This document shows positions 58,898 to 64,000 of a stretch of 64,000 nt of DNA, piece after piece. The stretch covers positions 1,500,727 to 1,564,726 of the forward strand of contig NW_006763301.1 in NCBI RefSeq assembly GCF_000218685.1, read 5' to 3'. A program made the translations under genes and the position numbers. The first letter of the stretch is position 1. Every line of letters starts with the position of its first letter. The notes beneath the pieces are model-generated. The model was given only the letters and a program-made list of their open reading frames with translations, did no database searches and was not told where the DNA came from. Source of the stretch: Serpula lacrymans var. lacrymans S7.9 (lineage: Eukaryota > Basidiomycota > Agaricomycetes > Boletales > Serpulaceae).

Positions 58898-60515
58898 TCA
58901 CGAACGTCCCCCAACGGGAGGAACACCCCTCCTGGGCCTGCTTCCTCTGCGTCCATATCCACCCCAACCACCAACATATGCACCTGGACCCATCAATCCT
59001 ACCCCACCGGGCTCACCAAACGTAGCAACATTTCTTTCCCTCTCCTCCTCCCTCCTATACCTCCCTCCACCTCCTCGTCTACCACCGTGTCCTCCGCCTC
59101 TAGGAACGGACACCGCTTGCGTTGAGGAAGACAATGAATCGAAGAACGACATTGTAGGATTATACGCCTTATCCTGCTCCTTCTCCTTTTCTTTTTCCTT
59201 TTCATTCACTTGGGGCTTCTCAGCCGTATCATCATCGGAAGGATTGGTGATCTCATCGTCAGAAACTTCTTTGGGTTTTTTGGGCGCAAGAGCAGCCTTA
59301 TCGAAGCGAGCGTTGGAACTCTGGAAGTCGAAGTCCGTCGCGGGAACTTTGATCTCCTTCCCATCTTGATGCCCGTGGTGACCATGCCCTCGCCTTCCTC
59401 CACCTCGACCACCCGGTCCGTGATTAGGGTGCCCATTCGATACACGCAAGTCGCCAAGGGCACGTTCCACAGTCTCGAGGGATGCAGCTGCAGTATGGAC
59501 CGAATTGTTGGCGCGGCGCGGGCCGTTGCTTGTGCTAGGAGCTTCGGGAGCCGCAGGCACAGGTCCACGTTGAGGTGGGATGTCCTGAGCAGGGACAGGA
59601 GGTTGTGGTGTAGGGTAAACAGGTGCCTGTTGCGGCTGTTGTGGTGGGGGATGCTGCATCTGTGGCTGAACGCCAGGTCCAGGCTGCTGATAGGGTGAAC
59701 CATAAGGAGGGTAGGGTGCTTGGTTCACACCAGGTGCAGAAGCCTGAAGGTAATATGATTAGCACATGATTCGAAAACAAATAGAAAATTTAAGTCAGAA
59801 GGAAGGCAACGGAATCATCCACACGAGGTTTTTGCGCTCTCGGACAAGTGAGTCTGTGACTCTTTACATCCGTAATAACTTGCATCATACAGTCTAGAAT
59901 GCACAGCTGTTAACTATGTCTACTCACCCCAAGTACAGCGGGGTCGTCGTGCACGCTTCGCCGGGGTGTGGGTTCGTCAACAGCAAGATCTTTGACCTCA
60001 GAAGCACGGAAGATAATGTATTGATATGGTTCTTGAACGGGAGGAATGAACTCGGATGGGGGCCTAGGAGAGCATGCGTGTCAGGACGATGATTGATATA
60101 ACATCAAAAAAAATGATCAGAAGGAAGGCAACGGAGTAATCCACACAAGTTTTACGCTCTCGGACATGCGAGCTTTAGAGCTCATTTGTATCCGTACTGA
60201 GCTCATCTTGTTGTAAAAGAAAAGACAATGGACGAGAAAAACTCACTTCCGTGATTCGGTACCCATAGAAAATACTGCATGGTAACCATGATATTAGCAA
60301 AGGCATGCGTCTACACACTCAGAAGAAGTGACAGCGCACCATTTGAAAGCTGTATGGTTGAGGCTGCAGGGTCTATGCCCGCCAGAATGCCTCGGTAACG
60401 CACATCAGAATGAGAAATAAGAGATATCGGTTTTCTGCGAAAAATCAAGGACGACGTTAGTATCGAGGCGTATGATAGGATTGGGTGCGATATACCCTAT
60501 AAAACTGAGAGCCAT
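58898..60515 (-). CDS. SCD6: SCD6/LSM14-type mRNA repressor, host of intronic snoRNA-like units
   Basis: Minus-strand exons 60515-60496, 60434-60340, 60274-60247, 60063-59928 and 59743-58898 (374 aa). The N-terminal Lsm14 domain reads ALSFIGKPISLISHSDVRYR, then GILAGIDPAASTIQLSNVFS and YQYIIFRASEVKDL, which are classic for the family. A Pro/Gln-rich linker follows, then the FDF motif (TDFDFQSSNARFDK, about 231), an FFD box (YNPTMSFFDSLSSS), RGG-rich stretches and the TFG box (RNVATFGE). The protein binds eIF4G/mRNA and P-body helicases to repress translation and promote decapping in the cytoplasm. Introns 1 and 2 are 61 and 65 nt, but introns 3 (183 nt) and 4 (184 nt) are much longer and share a common sequence block. 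Confidence 0.93.
59793..59890 (-). ncRNA. putative C/D-box snoRNA in SCD6 intron 4 (U16/snR87-like guide)
   Basis: On the gene strand a C-box-like ATGATGC (59888-59882) is followed about 87 nt later by the D box CTGA (59798-59795). Directly before the D box is CCGTTGCCTTCCTT, complementary (12 positions including one G-U) to the universally conserved 18S rRNA segment AAGGAAGGCAGC. The base opposite the fifth guide position is the A in AAGG-A-AGGCA, the site class methylated by human U16 and yeast snR87. A C'-like TGGATGA is present. No terminal stem is obvious. Confidence 0.6.
60115..60211 (-). ncRNA. second putative C/D-box snoRNA in SCD6 intron 3, homologous to the first
   Basis: It has the same arrangement: C-box-like AAGATGA (60209-60203), shared core TGTCCGAGAGCG and GTGTGGAT, guide CCGTTGCCTTCCTT, and D box CTGA (60120-60117). 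It aligns with the intron-4 unit across about 90 nt, while the exons between them are unrelated, so only the intronic unit was duplicated or converted. Confidence 0.58.
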
Positions 60516-60920
60516 GTCGAAAAAAACGTTTAGAAATGAAGAAACGAACGCGTTTGAGTTTACGGTGCTGTCTGCTGTCTGCAAGCGGCGTTCAAACTCG
60601 TCCTGGGGAAATTCAGACTCCGACACACGCAGTGCATAGACGAGGTTAGGGTTTCTACTCTTCTTTGGGAATTATGCACTTGGAGCTCAAAAGCGATTTA
60701 CTGGTATCTATCAATGCAATGAATGGTCTTCTGTCTTGCTTTACTGTGCGCAACGCATCTCACGCCGATTTTCTGCATTCAATGCATTTATCCGGGCGCA
60801 ATTACATGGGATGTAGGACATGATTATGTAGAGAAATGGTGGTCCAAAGAGTCATCGACACTGCAAGTTCAGGGGGAAAGAAAATAGTATACAGCGTTGA
60901 ACTTTGAACAGCTTGATGCT
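60516..60920. other. short intergenic region upstream of SCD6
   Basis: About 400 bases between the SCD6 start and the stop of the next gene, which runs in the same direction. It presumably contains the SCD6 promoter; nothing specific is seen. Confidence 0.45.
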
Positions 60921-62080
60921 TTAACCTCTCTCCAGTCTGCCGACCACCCCCTCTGCCTCGCCTCTTGCTTGTCCAAGATCCGGATCCAGGCTCGACGAAG
61001 GTGCTTTCTGCCGGGAATCACCGGGCCCAACCACAGCATTGGTCAAGTGAGGGTCAATAGGGTCGGAAGGTGGACCGGATCCTGTGGTGGACGTGGGTGT
61101 CGATGTGGGTGCTGGTGCTTGTGGTTCAGTAGGATACGGACGGAAAGGAGAAGGTGCAATTATGGATCGATGAAACCGTGCGCGAAAATCGCTGGGATGT
61201 GGTTGCTGTGAAGGGTCCGTGGCATATGCATTTGCAGAAGGATCGTTCAAATCGACAGTCGGATAGGGAGGAGCGGATGGTCCCGGCATGGCACCTTCTG
61301 CCACTTTTACAGCGTTTGCGGCTTGTTGAGCATAGTGCATTCGACGCTGTTGAATTCAAAACTTGTTAGTTGCAGAAAAGTGAAATGGATGGAGTGGCGT
61401 ACCTGGTGATCCCAGTGGTCCCAAGCTTCAGCAATTATAGGCTCCAGTGAAGTCAGCTCCTCATTAGTCATCTGGAGTGTCCGTAGTAGATGTTGTTTCA
61501 ACAATGGCGCGCACGAAAAAGACAGTAAGAGGGTCGATGCAAACGTCTGGCCACCGAGTGGCTGACCTTGAGGAAATGGAGGCTCCTGTGGGTTCATGGC
61601 ATGCTGATGAAGCTCGTGAGGAAGAACCGCTTGGTACTGGCCGTCGCTGTTGACTCTATAATGGACATCTTCCATTCCTGCCATCATCTCGCTGCCCATT
61701 TCCAGTCCAAGCTCTCTCATCTTGCGTTGTTTCACAAGTTGTCGGTGTTTTCTTTGCCGATCTCGAGCAGCCGCTCGGACCCTTTCTCGCCTCGCCATCT
61801 CCTCAGGCGTTAGTTCTTGCCCAGTGAAGGCTGGAGGTGGCGGTGGCTGCTGGTGCTGAGGAGGAGGCTGTTGGGGATCACTTGGCTGGGCGAAGGCCAT
61901 GATGGCGTTCATGTTATTGGCGTTGCGATCCCGCTCTCGCTTGCGCCGTTGTCTCTCTGCAGCTTTCTCGCGTTTGTGCCGTTGACTGGGGGTTTCATTC
62001 TCGCGAGAACGCTTGCGGGACGCTGAGCTCAGCGCAGACAACGTATTCTGGGTTGGATCATGATGCCCACTGGAATCCAT
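60921..62080 (-). CDS. basic, Pro/Gln-rich protein of unknown function, probably nuclear
   Basis: Minus-strand exons 62080-61403 and 61346-60921 with a 56-nt intron; 367 aa. The start ATG gives MDSSGHHDPTQNTLSALSSA. Two strongly basic helical blocks follow: SRKRSRENETPSQRHKREKA with AERQRRKRERDRN (about 22-55), and RRERVRAAARDRQRKHRQL (about 97-115). Between them is a Gln/Pro run. A conserved-looking segment with LLKQHLLRTLQMTNEELTSL and IIAEAWDHWDHQ precedes a Pro-rich tail. The basic blocks resemble those of bZIP-like proteins, but no leucine zipper is evident. Nuclear location is inferred from composition only. Confidence 0.7.
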
Positions 62081-63033
62081 TATTTTATTCTCTCTCGCGT
62101 CCTTTTCTTCAGCACTGTGACTCCTGTTACAGCTCCTTCTGTTTCGATGCGAGCGTCGAGTGACGAGGTCGTGACGGGAAAGTGACAAAGTTCTAACCAA
62201 ACACTGTCACACTCAATCCTTTACATGGTGGCGTGAGACACAACCTGCGTAGGCGATGCGTCCGAGTCTGGCTGGTTACTACTTTCTGCTCGCTCAACAA
62301 ACCATTGTCTTGTAGGCAACAGCTCTGAACATACACCTAAGACTTTTACCGGTAGTAATGCAACACCTGTCACGGCCATGTTTTTCCAACCCATGAATTT
62401 CGGTGGTCCAAATTACGAGTCACATCAATATGTTCTTTCAGTACACTTGGAGGTGTCGGCAGCTACATTTGTAAATCTGACCGTTGGCGCCCGATGTCAT
62501 TTTGGTGAATGGACATATTTTCAATGAGGTCATATGTACGTTGAGTTTAGTTATTTCCTGTTCGGTACTAGGTGCATTTTACCCACTCCCTGACTGATAG
62601 GACCATACAGGGATGCCTCGTAACGAGTAGGGTGGTTCTTTAAATTCGAAGATCGTTTTTGTAGCCAGAGATCAAATTCTAGGTGAGGGCCAACATTGTC
62701 AGCACTGGCAGGGTTCATCGGGAGAATGCTTTGTGCTAGTATAATTCATAGCTTGCAGGGATTGGTATATGAACCTGTTTTCGAGCAATATATAGATCAC
62801 GTGACTGTTTGCAACAAAAGCCACAATATTCCAACTCCAACATAAAAGTTGTGTCAGGCTTCCATTCGTCTTCGTCAACACCCCAAGTCCTAACCGAAAC
62901 GTCTCTGCCGGCATCCCTAACCTCCATTCAAGGCGTTGATTGATATTAACCTGCTGCCGCTCGATACATAGTGACTTCATCCGCAGAATTATGCAGCGAA
63001 TTCTACTAATAGTTGCATTTTCTTGTCAGGGCA
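62081..63033. other. intergenic stretch, nothing recognised
   Basis: About 950 bases between divergent genes. Short frames on the minus strand (62.7-62.98 kb) have no recognisable product. Confidence 0.45.
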
Positions 63034-63405
63034 ATGGTTTACATACCTGGGGGTTACATCATGTCCTACGAATATGCAGAGGCGTGGGCCCAGAAAAAAT
63101 TTCCCGACGACGGCTTTGGGAGTCCAAGCACCCTTGCCGAGACAATCCGTAAACGTCTCAACAAAGATCTGTTCAAAATCCCTTGGACCTTAGCCGTTCG
63201 ATACCAAAATCAGGACATGATTTTAATTGTTATGAGCCATCGCAACACAAGACTGTCACCCTACACTCGCAAGAAATTTACCGAGGACGACCGTGTGAAA
63301 CTCATTAAACACTCCTTGTTTGGTGGTATGGAGGGTGAGCTTGAATTCCTCAAGGACCTCGAATTTGTGACCATTCCTGATCCTTACACAACTGGCCTCC
63401 CATGA
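63034..63405 (+). CDS. small protein of unknown function
   Basis: A single exon from ATG 63034 (MVYIPGGYIMSYEYAEAWAQ) to TGA, 123 aa. The composition is that of a folded globular protein with alternating strands and helices (TLAVRYQNQDMILIVMSH, LEFLKDLEFVTIPDPYTTGL) and no signal or membrane segment. TTTTCTTGTCAG directly before GGCAATGG looks like an intron acceptor, so a 5' exon, coding or untranslated, may exist upstream. I recognise no family. Confidence 0.5.
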   Translation: MVYIPGGYIMSYEYAEAWAQKKFPDDGFGSPSTLAETIRKRLNKDLFKIPWTLAVRYQNQDMILIVMSHRNTRLSPYTRKKFTEDDRVKLIKHSLFGGMEGELEFLKDLEFVTIPDPYTTGLP

Positions 63406-64000
63406 GTTTCTTGCTCCATATATGTTGGTGATCGTCAAACAATTCCTTTTCACAGCTAATAATCTACTTCTGTCAGGACCCCCCTAATAATCTACTTTTA
63501 GGTGGCGATCGAACGAAGCCGCGAAGCGGCTGAGTGAGATCGGTGGGCTGGAGGCGTGATGAAGAGATACCAGACTGCCCTCAATGGAGGTAGACGAGCA
63601 GTTTCGGATTTTATTCCTCATCAGTGGTATCTTCAGAGGTTTATATATGCAAACTGGCGGGAGTAGCGGCGCTTTAAATCGCATACTCCGACGGAGTCCT
63701 CCTGTGGACAAGTCCGGAACTTACACGCGTCACCGATCACAAGACCAGTTCGCTTACTACTTGGGCGAGAACCGCTGAGACGGGAGCCGAGATAGGGCGA
63801 AATTTAGACTGGGGTAACCGGGCCGGTAGATCTAGACCGCCGTATCACATGGTTCTTTCGCGTAGGTGCTATACTTAGACAAGGGATTACCAATTGCCGA
63901 GTCAGCGGTGATTACATGACTCATTCATGCTTAGGGTTCGGGGCCCGCGGGTAAAGATAGCCCGGCATGTGTTCTAAAGCCGCATTAAAGCCGTCTGGGC
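63406..64000. other. window end, no supported gene
   Basis: Contains short palindromic pieces (GCCGCGAAGCGGC near 63519, CTCCGACGGAG near 63688) and an unassigned 64-codon frame at 63584-63778. No gene or element can be supported. Confidence 0.4.

Noticed and set aside
1..64000. CRISPR arrays, bacterial operons, riboswitches
   Set aside because: The window is eukaryotic with spliceosomal introns; the spaced repeats seen are minisatellites, LTRs or leader modules.

Overview
The window is nuclear DNA of a mushroom-forming basidiomycete (Agaricomycetes type). Genes are cut by many short GT-AG introns, mostly 50-67 nt. The gene content fits: a STE3 pheromone receptor, a DUF6533-type membrane protein, F-box-like leucine-rich proteins, SCD6, COA1, a Skn7 regulator and Ty3/gypsy chromovirus remains. 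No organism name can be given from the sequence alone.

Layout. 1-15.1 kb: a coiled-coil protein (5' end outside or uncertain), an F-box protein with an apparent frameshift, a secreted alpha/beta hydrolase with a non-canonical GA-AG intron, a Y_phosphatase3-type tyrosine phosphatase, a complete STE3 receptor (443 aa), a zinc-cluster protein and a DUF6533 membrane protein. 15.2-17.4 kb: a decayed, internally deleted copy of the Skn7 locus. 17.4-32.3 kb: a repeat island. It holds an unusual 1.8-kb element (called A here; two full copies in opposite orientation and one truncated), two small LTR families (B, about 415 bp; C, about 400-420 bp) as solo and nested copies, a degenerate chromovirus gag-pol, a 138-bp CACTG-ended MITE and a decayed RecQ-like helicase gene on the minus strand. 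33-40.2 kb: the intact Skn7 gene (1013 aa), with repeated leader modules and very long introns at its DNA-binding domain. 40.9-64 kb: ordinary gene-rich sequence with a multi-pass membrane protein, a coiled-coil protein, a SWIM+RING ubiquitin-ligase-like protein, a half-size ABC transporter, an NmrA-like NAD(P)-binding protein, COA1, a second F-box-like protein, SCD6, a basic nuclear-type protein and a small unknown protein.

The most interesting observations are: (1) two adjacent introns of the SCD6 gene each carry a related C/D-box snoRNA-like unit whose guide fits the 18S rRNA segment targeted by the U16/snR87 class; (2) element A has LTR-like ends but carries a 180-codon ORF with an ideal start context; (3) an inversion between two A copies appears to have split a chromovirus, with the integrase end on one side and the chromodomain on the other; (4) a perfect donor motif in the hydrolase gene appears changed to GA; (5) the Skn7 copy number, leader repeats and expanded heptad coil suggest a locus that has been repeatedly rearranged.

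Functionally, Skn7 (stress response regulator), STE3 (mating signal) and the phosphatase are signalling genes; SCD6 and its intronic snoRNAs connect mRNA repression and rRNA modification; COA1 acts in mitochondria. Nothing shows these genes form a cluster with one pathway. No pheromone precursor gene was found beside STE3.
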